64,000 nucleotides of DNA from Linnemannia schmuckeri. Lineage: Eukaryota > Mortierellomycota > Mortierellomycetes > Mortierellales > Mortierellaceae. The position numbers were made by a program, and so were the translations under genes. This document shows, one piece after another, positions 34,134-46,097 of this stretch; positions within the stretch are counted from its first letter, which is position 1; each line of letters opens with the position of its first letter. The notes beneath the pieces were generated by a model, which saw nothing but the letters and a program-made list of their open reading frames with translations, was not told the DNA's origin and did not search any database. Where the stretch lies: positions 868,001 through 932,000 of the forward strand of contig JANATG010000001.1 of the NCBI GenBank assembly GCA_029449235.1. The letters run 5' to 3'.

Positions 34134-34678
34134 AAACCCCATTCCTCTGACAGGGTTGGGACATTGTTTCCTTCCTGTTTCGCACTATGTTCTGTTCACT
34201 CTCTTTTCCTTGCCTTTTGTTTCCCTCGCTTTGTATAATAACTTATCGTCCTAATTGTACATTATATCTTCCTTCCTAAACAATGGTATGAATACAAAGG
34301 CCCAGTGATGACCCCTCGTTTTGTTCTTATTTTGCCGTGTCATGACTTTTCACTATCGTACAGAGCTCCTATGGATTCACTCTCAAATAGTACAGTGGGT
34401 TGAAAGAAGAGGAAGAGGAAGAGGAAGAGGAAGAGGAAAAGGAAGAGGAAGAGAAGGAAGAGGAAGACGGAAAGGAAGAGGAAGAGAAGGAAGAGGAAGA
34501 CGGAAAGGAAGAGGAAGAGAAGGAAGAAAGAAGAGGAGAGTATGGAACGCGTAAATCGATTGTTCCTAATGCTGACCGAGCTGTCACTCCAATTAACAGG
34601 TGGTAGCGGCCAAATCGACAGAGAACCTGTAATGGTTAAAAATACAGTTCCTTATGTTGATTGTATGTTTGTCGTTGT
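34134..34678. other. Convergent 3' intergenic region
   Basis: Lies between the 3' ends of the ZIP and phosphatase genes. It contains the GAAGAG repeat described separately. No terminator-like structure can be asserted. Confidence 0.5.
34404..34537. repeat. Purine-rich GGAAGA minisatellite
   Basis: About 134 bp of GGAAGA-type units, with a longer repeated block containing GACGGAAAGGAAGAGG twice. It lies between two convergent genes. The frames it opens (poly-Glu or poly-Ser/Phe) are not genes. Confidence 0.9.
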
Positions 34679-36665
34679 TTACAAAAAGTAGTGGATAGTG
34701 TCCTAGAACCAAAAACAGAGGGATAGAAATGATTACCGGTCAATAATGCCACGTCAAAGATCCGTGTACACGTTCAAAATAAACAAAGGATAAAGCGAAG
34801 AAAAAAAGGTACCTGGGCCGGATCGATGCCGCCATTAGAACCACTGGCGCCCGCAAAAGTCATCGCGCCGTTCGGTCCGCCTCCAACTCCAGCGCCATTA
34901 GACCCACCACCGCCGTTACTAAACAAGCTCTGCGGCACACCATTCGAGAACAATGTCCGCTGTGCTTCTGCAGGAGTAGGCCGCTCATTCTCGGGCGCCG
35001 CCTCAAAAACGTTAAAGTGTCGCTCGCCTTCAACGCCAATCTCTAAAATGGACGCCAGATTCCCGCATCGGTAGCAATAGTTGGGCGCTGACCAGACCGT
35101 CGACAGCTGATCGTCAAACAGCACCTGGAAACCCTCCATGCAGAGTTGATGTGCCCTTAAAATATGATCCATCCTGTTTTCATGCAAAAACTTTTCGACC
35201 ACCATGCTTCCAAACGTATATCCCGCTCCTCTGTTTGATCCCATCCCGCAACACAAGTATGGAAAAAAAAAGGTGTCAGAACAGGAACTGATAATACGTC
35301 CATACTTTGACGATAAGAACATGTGCTTGTATGCAAGCATTGCCTCTACCTTGGCGACACGGCAAACTCTTCCCGTCCTGGATCTGGATCTGACCATACC
35401 AAATCTGCCATCGGTCCCTCATGCGGAATTTCTATGTTACGAAAGAAACGAAAAGCAATTAGTAAATGTCTACTCGCAAATCAAGATAAAAGTCCTTAAT
35501 AATCTATTTTAGATGTTTTGTGGCTAGGCACCTTTGAATCGGTCGATAACTTTGATCTGGTCTATCGTGTGAATGGACGGTGATAACCCTATAGATACAA
35601 CCCAAGTTGCGAAGCATGGCGAAGCGTTAATGTTTTCAGGTCGAATAATTAGCTCCGCAATTCCAGTCCCCAGCTTCCTCATTTCTCCCAGTGTTCGGAT
35701 CTCCTTCCTTTCCTATCCTGACAGGTTTCTTTACCTCCGTGGACACAAAAGATCATGTTATCAATGACAACAGACAGGGTCAGGTAATCGAAAAGATCCG
35801 TAAAGTAGTGCCAGACATCCGACGTCCCGTACTTTTTCATGCACTCTGTGTAGAACCCATACGTCTAGTTGGAAATCGAAAACAGTGACGAGTACGCGTT
35901 AGGTAAATGTCGTCATTGCATTTGCCCATCCTTCTGCTCTGTTATCTTTTGCAAGTGTTCTTGGTAAGGAGTTCATGCATACAGAAGTAACGGCGCGCGA
36001 TTCGTGGTTGCCACGGACGAGCTGGACTCTGTCTGGGTAGCGTAGTTTCAGACACGTCAAGATCGAGATGGTTTCAACACTGTACAATCCCCGATCAACA
36101 TAATCGCCTATTCAGATGAACGACAACGCGTCAGTAGCATAAAAGAGAAAATGCGTTAATGATATGGTATTCGTATAGAGACTTTCCCCCCTCTGTCGAT
36201 CGCAGTCATTCAGAATAGAAGACGAAACAAAAGAAAAAACACGTAGAATGGCCAAAGATGGTAATGCCCCAATGTACCTAGGAAGAGATAGTTCGTGTCT
36301 GGACAATACCCGCCTATCTTGAATATCTCTAATAGATCATAGAACTGCCTGTATTTTGAAAGTAAGAGTGATAACGAAACATTAGCACACTTTCTTGATC
36401 CTTTCTTTTTCCACTCCAAAGGCCTATTGTTTGTTTTCCACCACCTCTGTATGTTTGCATGCATTTCTGTCAGTACCAAAAAAGAATGGAAACCCTTTTA
36501 CCCATGAATGTCCCCAACGACAGTAACCGGAGCTTTGATATGGACGACATTACTCTCGGACATGAGCAGCTCCTTGGTCTTCTCACAGATCTCCTTGATC
36601 ACCGATTCGGCCAGGAGTTGCCGTTGGAAGAGAGATTCTATGCATGCGTCCAAGTCCAGTACCAT
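34679..36665 (-). CDS. PPG1: PPP-family Ser/Thr phosphatase catalytic subunit, PPG1-type (356 aa)
   Basis: Exons: 36665-36502, 36348-36278, 36107-35983, 35864-35735, 35588-35532, 35431-35350, 35230-34813, 34702-34679 (1071 nt). All metal and catalytic motifs are present: GDIHGQ (51-56), GDYVDRG, GNHESR, HGGLSPSI, and SAPNYCYRCGN. Features favouring PPG1 over PP2A, PP4 or PP6 are YGFYTEC, EGPMADLVWSDP, VVEKFL, RAHQLCMEG and FNVFEAAPENER, followed by a Gly/Asn/Ser-rich tail. The last exon adds only eight codons, DTIHYFL and stop. It restores the leucine-ended tail that is carboxyl-methylated in PP2A-like enzymes. In yeasts PPG1-type phosphatase acts with a Far/STRIPAK-like complex and in glycogen and mitophagy control (known for the family). 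The TSTYGF junction at exon 3/4 is the least certain splice. Confidence 0.92.
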
Positions 36666-37365
36666 TTGACTCTTTTATTTGCTTGGAAAGTGAGAAAGGA
36701 GGAATGTGTTGGGTTGGGTGGGAGAGTAGTGGTGGTGGAGAAGAAACGTTGAAGGGTGCTACAAAAAGGACAGGAGAGAGAAGTGAGGAGGGCCGATTAG
36801 AATGTCAAGCAGGGGAAAGGGAGGTGAGAGGAATGAACAGAAGGCAAAGGAAAAAGGCGTCGGTTGGTTTTGGAGGAAGGAGAGAAGAAAAAAGAGTCAA
36901 AAGAAATAAAGCGCAGGAGGTGATTTGTGCCCTGCTCGTTGCTTGTCTTGCCTTTCTTTGCATTCTGGCAGTTCAGGGGGAGAAGATTTGTCACACGGGT
37001 CACATTGTCGACACTCGCCACACATGCACCCATCCTCAGCAGGCACACTGCCAACATATCTCCCTACCCACTACTGTTGCGCGTCGCCATGGATTGGGCC
37101 ATAAGAGGTCCCGAAAATAAGGGGGTTCATAAAAAAAGGTAAAAAGGTTGGGGATATTTCATCTTTCACTGTAATGCAAGACGCCTCTTGAGCCAACATG
37201 ACTGGTGCCCTTGTTGCTACCTTGCTCTCTCCTTTAAATAGTCACCAGCCAGGATCATCCAAGTAGCAAAAAAAAGATGTGTTTATTCAAAAAAAGAGGA
37301 ATTTGGTTGCAGTGCTTGGCATTGTTGTTTTCTCAACGACGACGACGACAAAAGGATTCCATCGT
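36666..37365. other. Intergenic region
   Basis: Promoter of the phosphatase gene and 3' flank of the cystatin-like gene, both on the minus strand. Purine-rich patches; no gene was seen. Confidence 0.45.
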
Positions 37366-38521
37366 TTAGTCGATGAAGTACTCCAAGGGAGTGTCCTTCT
37401 CCCAGACGGCGCACTCGGGGGTGGTCAAGAGCGAGTAGAAAGAAATGTCGCCATTGTTCGACTTGTGGGCGCGAACGTGAACGTACTTCTCATCACCCAA
37501 GTGGACCTTGCCAAAGTAGTTGCTACAAGTTTGTTCAAAGGAGTAGATGAGGAATATCGTGTTAGAAAAACCAAAGTATCGAAAAAAGTAGCGCGGGAAG
37601 AAAAAAAGAAGGAAGAACAACATTGAGAGCGGAACGGTAAAAAAAAGTTTTGTGTCGGGAAAGCAACCAACGAAAGCAGAAATAACAACCAAAAACAAGA
37701 ACGACGACCCGAGAACAGCAAACAACGAACACGCTCTGTTGCAGTTGCTTTTGGTTCAAAGAGAGTGACAAAAGAGTGACGAAACTTACCGGCCAAAGGC
37801 AACATCCTCGGTGGCATAGAGGACGGGAGTGTACTCGGTGATGTGCTTCACTATATATGTTCACAAGTGACAAAAAAGAAAGAGATGGTGAGTACACGAA
37901 AGGAGAACTGTAACAGGAGCACCACCAGGGCTGGCAGGTGAGTGAACGTGTTAAAGTGTGAACGTGTATATGTGTAAGAAAAAAGGTAGCGAAAGACTTG
38001 TCCACCGTCCACCGTCCACACGCACAACGTGCTTTCTTATTTTCTTCATCTCCCTTCCGTGGGGGTGTTTCTCAAAAGCTGTTGCCGTCCATCCTAGTCG
38101 TGCGGGTTGGGTTGGGTTGGGTTGGGTTGGTCTAGGTTGGTTGCTTTGGGTCTGTCCTCTCCTTCAGTTTCTTGTTTATCTGTGTCTGTATGCGTGCGTG
38201 AATGGTATTTCTTACACTTGTCCATCTCGTGGAGGCCGTGGCGGTCATCGTCGCGGTTGATACGGTGGATCTCCTTAAGAACGTCCTCCTTGACAGTCTC
38301 GAAGACTATTATTCGGTTGAAGAACAGGAAGAAGAAAAGAGGACGTGTGTGAGAAAAAAAACGCGTTTCTTCCTGGGGGGTTTTTTTTTTTTTTTTTTGA
38401 CTGTAAGAGGTCAAAGAAGACGAATAAGGAACTTGAAAGAGAAGAGCAGCAGCGTACTGGTCTCGCACTCGTCGTCGGCAGGGCGGGGGGCGGTCATGGC
38501 ATTGTGCTTGACGTCAGACAT
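37366..38521 (-). CDS. Stefin/cystatin-like protein (123 aa)
   Basis: Exons: 38521-38458, 38305-38216, 37850-37790, 37522-37366 (372 nt). After an N-terminal helix (about 22-50, VKEDVLKEIHRIN), the segment VAFGRNYFGKVHLGDEKYVH aligns well with the stefin core QVVAGTNYFIKVHVGDEDFVH. A later TPECAVWEKDTPLEYF resembles the stefin C-terminal strand ending DELTYF. There is no signal peptide, as in intracellular stefins (type 1 cystatins), and cysteines are few. The inhibitory loop QxVxG reads EDVAFG here, so the first Gln is missing while V and G are kept; inhibition of papain-like proteases is therefore uncertain. The N-terminal part is longer than in animal stefins (about 100 aa). Cystatin-fold proteins are uncommon in fungi. 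The match is by eye only. Confidence 0.7.
38104..38130. repeat. (GGGTT)n array in an intron
   Basis: Five GGGTT units sit inside the second intron of the cystatin-like gene. Read on the minus strand this is (CCCAA)n, the same unit found in the leader of the second secreted-protein gene (near 16996). Confidence 0.8.
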
Positions 38522-38958
38522 GGTTGATGTGTTGTTGGTGGGTGTGATGAAGAGAAGGGAGTGGTGAGATGATGAACGGGGGGGAAAAAAAAAAAGAAAA
38601 GATGCGAAAAATGCTTGGTTTGAGGCTATTTGTACCAGTCCATCAGCAACAGGAACGGAGGCTTGCTTTGGACTTTTGTATGCGCCCGAGTGTACCGTGT
38701 ATGCTTGCTTACCTACTTGACTCGACTCTGCCCCTTCATGGTCAATTGCTGTTCATGTTCCCCCACCCTTTCCTCTCCTTCTTTCGTCTTCTGTGGGCTT
38801 GGACGAGTGCGATTTTGGGTCAGATGAGCCCACATCCAATACACCCTTCCACGCCTCTCTCTCTCTCTCTCTCATGGCCCTTTTCCCTATTTCTTTCTGG
38901 ATATTTATTATGACAATGCTATTCCGGGAGATATTCCTCAAGCGTCAAGAGTCAAGAG
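38522..38958. other. Intergenic region
   Basis: 5' flank of the cystatin-like gene and 3' flank of the lyase-like gene. A short (CT)n run lies near 38857-38872. No gene was seen. Confidence 0.45.
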
Positions 38959-40894
38959 TTATGTAAGGCACCAATGCCAGATGAACCCCTGTCCACCCCG
39001 AGTAGTCGCCTCCATCAACGTCGACATGTCACACATAAACGTGCTTACCGTCTTGATCTTGCCGTCCTCCATATCCTTCTGCACCTTGGGCTCCAACTCC
39101 TCAATCGCAGCCAGATACTTCTCATCCCCATAGATATGCCATCCAATCTGCAAACACTTCAAGTAATCCGTCATATCATACCCCTTCAGATTCTCTACCG
39201 GCCAACCTTCACCGCCCGCCAACGCATACGGCAACATAAAATCAATCGCCTTCTTGATTGACTGGCCCTGAGGTCCCTCATAAAACCACATATCCACTCC
39301 CAGGTCGTCCCCCCATCGAGCCAACGTCATCAACGCCTGCAAGTTGAACACCGAATAGTACCACGAAGTCTTGCGCTCCATTTCCTCTGGCTGCTCGCCC
39401 CTGGCCGTGATCTGGGGATCGATACGGGTGTGTAATGCCTGCAACGCCACTTCGCGTGCATCCTCGACTCGGCCCAGGAACAGGTAGATGCCGATAATCT
39501 GGACATCAAAGTATGTGCCGTGGTTGTTGTTTCCTTTGCGCTCAACTTTGGCCAACGTCGACGTCTCGAGCCATCGGACATACCGCGTGAACCACTCCTG
39601 CAACTGTGGAATCAAATCCTGAGGCCATGTCGGTTCCTGCTTCAAATAGTGCAACGCGTCAAACACTCTATTCAAGTTATTAGAGGTAATGAAAACGTGT
39701 TCATTGGTTAGTAAACACATCACGCTTCTTTATCTCGTCGACTCATGTTAAATGCGGTGAAGAAGCAAAATAAAGAAAAACGTACCGGAAGATGGTGAAC
39801 ATGTCAAGAACACCAGTCCTCGCCCCTAACTTCTCCCCTTTCCTCAACGACCCATAATTAATATTCGGATTCATATACGTCGCTTCGTCCAGAAACCACT
39901 CCCTCAACCGCATCGCACACTTGTCCGCAAACTCTTTCCGACCCGTGAAATGGTACGCCATCCCCATCATATGGACTTCGCGGATCATGGTCCTCAACAG
40001 CCGGTAATCCCGGACGGTCTCAATCTCGGGGTTGACATGTCCATCGATCCGTTTGTAAGGGAGACCATTGGGTTTGTCCTTGTTGGGCCAAAAGTATTTC
40101 GAGAGGGAAAGGTAGTCATGGATATCGTTTGAGGGCGCCATTTGCTTCTTGTTGGTCACGGAATAAACCTCGGTCGATGCTAGAGCTAGTTCGGCTTCGC
40201 GGACCATTAAGGCGATAGCATAGTCTCGCTCGCGACGGGTGGCACTCAACATCTGGGCGTAGCTGACTGGAGACGCCTTTCGAGCGCGGGTCGCAATCGC
40301 GAGAGCGGATTCTGTTGTCTCGGCCTGGTCACCGGGGTTGATCACATTGCCATCGTCATCGACCTGCACTTGTTGCTCCGACTCTCCTCCGACACCGCCA
40401 CCAGGCTCACCATTCCCTCCCTCGTTCCCTCCCGCTAACGAAGGATCGGACTCCAGCTGAATGGGCGGTGCTTGCTGCACGGGTTGTTGATTCGGGTACT
40501 CCTGTCCATGTTGTATTCCCCCGGCCGGCACAGGAGGCGGTGGCCTTCGATCACCATGTGCACCAGCACCAGTATTATCGTCCGGCAAGGCCGGGTTAGG
40601 AAGATCCTCATAAGGATCATGTTCTTGATGCTTGACCTTGGGAAAACCCATCGCAGAATCGGGGCGGTCGAGACCCAACATAGTCGAGAGGACAATGTAG
40701 ATAAAGAGACAGGACCCTGAGAAGAGGATAACGCGCCGGAGCGTGATCCTGCCGATGGGTGAGCCGCCTCCTCCACCTGTGGGTGAGTTGCCTAGACTGA
40801 TACCGCCGCCGCCTCCGAGGCTGGAGAGGATAGGTTTGTCCTTGAACTGTGGTCCTGAGTGCGACGGTAGCACTGAGCTATTACGCATTGCCAT
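38959..40894 (-). CDS. Alginate-lyase-like (PF05426 type) type II membrane protein (605 aa)
   Basis: Exons 40894-39786 and 39667-38959 (1818 nt). Residues 1-54 are a Gly/Ser-rich cytoplasmic segment and 55-75 one membrane helix (VILFSGSCLFIYIVLSTMLG). A Gly/Pro/Gln-rich stalk of about 120 residues follows. From about 190 there is an all-helical domain with features of the alginate-lyase superfamily (NDIHDYLSLSKYFWPN, DGHVNPEI, REWFLDEATYMNPNINYG, NNNHGTYFDVQ). The NNNHGT and downstream Tyr residues correspond to the usual Asn/His/Tyr catalytic set (inference). Fungi lack alginate, so other uronic-acid polymers, for example glucuronan-like or fucose/glucuronic-acid wall polymers of Mucoromycota and Mortierellomycota, are plausible substrates. 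A GTAAGC near 39050 looks like a donor but would give an intron of only 39 nt in frame, so I leave the exon uninterrupted. Confidence 0.82.
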
Positions 40895-41989
40895 CGTGTA
40901 TGTGTGTGTATGGGTTGGGTGTTTGTTTTTAGAGTTGTGTGCTGTGTTTGTTTTTTAGTGGCAAAGGCAAGTGTGGGTGAACAGTGGAACGGTATGAGAT
41001 ATGAATGCAATATGCAAAATGATATGAGGAGGGGGAAGGGATATGAATAAATATGTTAGGAAAGTGAAAGTCAAGTGGGAGTGGGAGTGAGAGTGCAATG
41101 GTGAGTGGAAGTGGAAGAGTGGAAGAGTGGAAGAGTGGGAGAATGGAAGAGTGGAAGGTGAAAGGTGGAAGGAGTGAAGAAGGAGAAGAAGAGAAGAAAG
41201 GAAAGAAAAGATGATAGGAAAGGAGTGAAAGACAAAATAGGGAGCTAAGAAATGTAAGGGACAAACAAAAAAGGGAGAAGACAGACCTTCCTTTGCGTTT
41301 ACTTTTCGTTTTTTTTCTTTCTTTCTTCCTTCCTATCCACCCACTCGTGCATCGACTACAAGCACACACACACGCACACGCACACGCACGCGCGCAAACA
41401 AACATGCACATACTTACACAGAGGCACACACGGATAGAGTAGGGCGTGGAATGATCGCACACTGATTGTCATCCTTCTTTCACAATTCTTCTTTCACAAT
41501 CCTGCCCTGTCTACCCGCTATCCTAGCCCTCTTTAGGCTACCATTAACCATCCAAAGGACCACAAGGAGTAAGTGGCACTCAGTCAGCAAAACACACAAT
41601 TCCGCAACCCAACCAACCCATCTACTCTTTTGCCACTCTATTCTTCTTATTCTCTCCCCTTGATCAGCTTTAGCAAACAATGCTAAGACGTATTGCGCAT
41701 TCTCTTCCTCTTCCTCTCCGTATTTTCTCCCCTTTCAGGCAACAACTGATCCCTTTGGACCCTTCCTTTCTTCCATCTATGCCTGTCCCTCCTGTCGCTC
41801 TTTTTGCCTTCTCTTGCCCCGCCCACACGCCTCGCGCCTCCCAACAAAATTATAAAAAAAAAACAAGCTCCACCAAAGTGGCTGTACATAGGAGTTTTTA
41901 TTTTTGGTATCATTTTTTCGTCTACAGCTTTTGCTACTTGTGTCTTGTGTGCAACCATGTAAGGTGGGCTTTGCAAACAAAAGTACATT
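40895..41989. other. Intergenic region with purine-rich repeats
   Basis: 5' flank of the lyase-like gene and 3' flank of prolyl oligopeptidase. About 41102-41170 has a GTGGAAGAGT minisatellite, and a CACACG-rich patch lies near 41365-41400. No gene was seen. Confidence 0.45.
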
Positions 41990-44956
41990 CTAATCGATCC
42001 ACTTGGCACCAATGGCATAGGCAACAAAAGCAATCTTGTCGGTCGTCTCGGCAATGCGCTTGGCAATAGGCTTACCAGCACCGTGGCCAGCCTTAGTCTC
42101 AATACGAATCACAAGGGGCTTGTCGGTCAAGGGTCCCGCAGTGTGTTGCAATTCCGCAATATGCTTGAACGAGTGCAGGGGGACCACACGGTCATCGTGG
42201 TCAGAAGTGAACAGTGCGACAGCAGGGTAGGGCTTGTCCTTGCGAACGTTATGGAGGGGGGAGTACTTGAGCAAGGTCTGGAAGTCCTCGGGCTTGTCGT
42301 CAGGGAAACCATAATCCGACTGCCAGGCGTGTCCAATGGTGAACTTGTGGAAACGCAACATGTCCAAGACACCAACATCACCAATGACAGCTCCAAAGAG
42401 CTCGGGCGCCTGGTTGACACAGGCAGCGACAAGAAGTCCTCCGTTCGATCCACCGTGGATGGCTATACGTGAGGCTTTGGTGTAGTTCTCCTTGATCAAG
42501 TACTTGGCAGCGTACTGGAAGTCGTCAAAGACATTCTGCTTGTTGTGGACCGTACCGGCCTTGTGCCATTCCTCTCCGTACTCTCCACCACCGCGAAGGT
42601 TAGCGACTGCAACAACACCTCCGAGGTTCTGGATAAAGACAATGAACGAAGGGCTGTAGCTGGCCTGGAGGGGGATGTTGAATCCACCGTATCCGTACAG
42701 GTAGGCAGGGTTATCGCCGTTAAGGACGAGGCCCTTCTTGTGGGTGATGAACATGGGAATCTTGGTGCCGTCCTTGCTCTCATAGAAGACCTGCTTGGTC
42801 TCGAAGAGGGTGTTGTCAAAGTTCTTGACCTCGGACTCGCGGAAAATCGACAGACGCTTGGTCTCGTCCTCGACTTCAAAGCTATAGCGGTAAATGGTTC
42901 CTGGGGTCAAGTACGAGAGGAAGTAGAAGAAGAACTCCTTATCGACGCGGCGACCGCTGACTCCAGAGACGGTTCCGACGGGGGTCTCGATCTGGCGAAT
43001 GAAGGCACCAGTCTTGAGGTCGTGGATGACCAGGACTCCCTTGACATCGCGCATGTAATCCAAGACCAAGTAGTCGCCGTTGACAACAGTCGCGTCGCTC
43101 AACACATCCTCAGACTCGGCAACAATGTCGGTGAATCCCTACGTTATGATAAAGATGCGCGAGTTAGTGACTAAGCGCAACGACGAGTTTTGCAATGATG
43201 AATTTCTCTGCCTTGTGATAGACTCTCTGTTCTCTTACCTCCTCAGGCTTGGCCAAGTCGTACTTGACAACCTTGTCGCGAGGAGCATCCTTATTGGTAG
43301 TAAAGTAGAAGACAGTTCCGTCGTTGGCCAAGCTATTCAAAAGTTCATAATAATAAGGAGCAACTATTAGCAATGTGACCTTCTTTCGCATCCATCAAAA
43401 AGGAGCGCCATCAAGTTGTTCGTGCGAGTCTTCCCAAAATAGTTACTTACTAAGTGTAATGGGCCTTGAAGTTATCGACAACCTTGGTCCACTTGTGGTC
43501 TTTGGGGACGATGCTGCCGGTCTCTTCGAGGTTGGCGATGTAAAGCATGTTGACGTTCTCGCAGTCCCGGGTAATGGTCAAGAGGAGGTATTTACCATCG
43601 TCCGAGATCTCAGCCCCAGGGGAGTGGAGAGGGTTCTCGGTGTCCAAGTAGACGAGGACATCCTCGGACTGGGGGGTTCCGATCTTGTGGTAGTACCTAT
43701 CGAGAGGAATAATTAATGCACATATGTCAACTGGAGGGTCCGTCTTTTCTTTTCTTTCACCATTCACCATTCACCATTTCCTTGAGAGCAAAAGAAGAGA
43801 CAAGGAATAAAAACAATTAATGAACTTACAATCTCTTGTTGATGTTGACGCCAGTCTCGGTACCGGCCTTCTCGGCATCGACATCAGGCTTCTCATAGCT
43901 CTACATACAGCGCAAAAAAAGAAAAAGCAATTGGTGAGCATGGGAGGTAAAAGAGATAAATGGTTGGGGAGATGTCATGCGGTACAAACACAAAAGAAGT
44001 CCAAAGATGAACAAAGGAAAGGTCCTTTTGCTCTTTGCTTTTGGCATGCGTCGCCTCTTAATTTTTTAGTTTCAAATTCATATCCTATCCCGCATCGCAA
44101 TTCACATCCCATCATATCCCCACAAATCGCCCCCTTTCTTCCCCTTTGTCAACAACCGCAAGCGCAACAAAAGAAAAGAACTTACTCCATAGTAAAAACC
44201 CTTATCGTCGTGGGTAAACGAAATGTTTGTAAACTTGGCCCACTCCACCACATCCTCGAGCTTGTTACCCTTGTTATCCATCACATAAATGGTCACCCAA
44301 TCCGATCCAGACTTGGCAATCGCATATCCGTACAACAATCCCGATTTCGAGAACGCATGGGTCGACAGAGCAGCAGTGCCGTCGGCCTCGAGAGTGTTGG
44401 GGTCAAGGAAGACGCGGGGCTCGGAATCGATGGTGTCCTGCTGGTATAGCACGCTCTGGGCCTGGAGACCTGTGTTGCGAGAGAAGTAGTAGTAGTCGCC
44501 GCGCTTGTAAGGGGCCGAGAAACGTTCGTAATTGTACAATTCCGTCAAGCTGTTTTGTTGGTTGATTGGATGTTCGATGATGGGAGCAGTAGTGCGTGGG
44601 AAAAAGAAAATCAAGACGAATCATTAGCATTCACAAAAAAAGCCATTTTCATCTTGCATACGCCCAGAACAACGATAGAGCAGAGAACCCATGTTAACAA
44701 CGAACGAGCAAAAAGAAGAAACATACCGTTCGTTGAACTTGGTCTTGCCATCAAACTTGTTCATGTACTCGGCGGAGAGCTCATTCTGGGCATCGATAAA
44801 GGCCTCGGTCTCCTTGCCATGGGGGTCCTCGAGCCAGCGGTAAGGATCGGCAACAGTCGTGCCGTGCTGCTCATAGGAGAAATCGGTACGGCGGACCTGA
44901 GGGTAGGTAATCTTGCCGTCCAGGGATGTCGTGCGAGGGCTATCAGTGTTGACCAT
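41990..44956 (-). CDS. Prolyl oligopeptidase, family S9A (717 aa)
   Basis: Exons: 44956-44727, 44549-44186, 43900-43830, 43696-43451, 43332-43239, 43138-41990 (2154 nt). The N-terminus (YPQVRRTDFSYEQHGTTVAD, then DPYRWLEDP) is typical of the enzyme. A seven-bladed propeller region follows, then the alpha/beta-hydrolase domain with GGSNGG (Ser about 566), DHDDRV (catalytic Asp, about 650) and KAGHGAGK (His about 687). The length fits the family (about 710). There is no signal peptide, so a cytosolic enzyme cutting after proline in short peptides is expected. Every catalytic residue is present and the gene looks intact. Confidence 0.95.
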
Positions 44957-46097
44957 GGCTGTCGGGATAACTTTGACTGCGAGAATGTGTTGTTGGGTCA
45001 GGGGTAGTGAAAGGATGAAAAGGAGGGGGAGAACGGAGGGGGAGGAGAGAGGTGATTGATAAGAAGAATAAAAAGGAAAAGAACAAAAGAACAGAACAAT
45101 ATCAGGCGCTATTTATTAAAAATAATCAAGCGGGACCCTCATCTTCTTCAACCAATCATTCAGTTCGTCATGAAAATCGTGCAATTTTGCAAACGGGGGA
45201 GTGAAACAGGCACGCACAACCAAAGGAACCCAAAGAGAACAACGCGAACACACGTCGCTCTTTTCATTGCTCATGGGATCATGCATCAACGAATCAAATT
45301 AGGCTGCAAGTTCATTGAAAAAAAAAAAAAAAAAAAAAAAAAAAAGGTGGGGGACTGAGGACGAAGGCAATGAAAAAAGTGTAAACGGACAAGGGATGAC
45401 ACATAAATCGACCATGAGAACCAAAAATGGTGCTCAATCGATTTCTTGTCTTCTTGGCGTCCCAGAACATACTCGTGAGCCCTTCTCTTGACATCGAAAC
45501 AAAAAAAAAAAAAAAAAATCTTCACTAAAAAGGAAACGTCGTTCTCAGGACCATTTTTTGGTTTCTTTTCTCTTCGTTGGCAACGAAAGGTTCAATCACC
45601 CGGTCAAGAGGAGGAGAACACAGAGGAACTGTACAGTACATAGGCTCAGGTAAAAGGGAGGCAAAGTAGTTTACTGGTAAAACACAATTAAAAATGGCGA
45701 GAGGAAGCGTAAACGAAGGCGACATGATAGGAAAAAAGGCTACAGCCCAATCCCGAAGGTGGTGTCACCATAGACAAACTGCAGCTTCACACGCTCTAGA
45801 GTCCCAGCTCAAGTGGCACCGATTACAAACATAATCCCTTCGTAATGGCAATATGCATTGCAATGGCATCACTGGAACGCGCCGCGAATATTAAAGCCGC
45901 ATGATCCTCACCATCTGTTTTAAAGTGAGGAAATATATCTTGTTTATTTGACGAAGACGGACTATAAACATATAAATTCACTAGGACGACCAAGTATAGG
46001 AAGTATATGGTGAGTGGGGTGTGAGATATAAACAGAGGATACAACAGTTCAGCGAGTGCATCATCCTGTGGCTGAAAGAGAGTGCTTTCGCAGATGC
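44957..46097. other. Intergenic region
   Basis: 5' flank of prolyl oligopeptidase and 3' flank of YOP1, both minus strand. A run of 28 A at about 45318-45345 and another of about 18 A near 45500. No convincing gene. Confidence 0.4.

Noticed and set aside
34400..34606. Poly-Glu and poly-Ser/Phe frames
   Set aside because: Translation of a GGAAGA minisatellite.
39012..39050. Possible intron (GTAAGC...GGAG) in the lyase-like gene
   Set aside because: It would be 39 nt, in frame and without a stop, and lacks a proper pyrimidine tract. Leaving it unspliced is simpler.
41680..42069. Plus-strand frame of 129 codons overlapping the end of prolyl oligopeptidase
   Set aside because: Runs antisense through the conserved catalytic end of the oligopeptidase and has no coding signature of its own.
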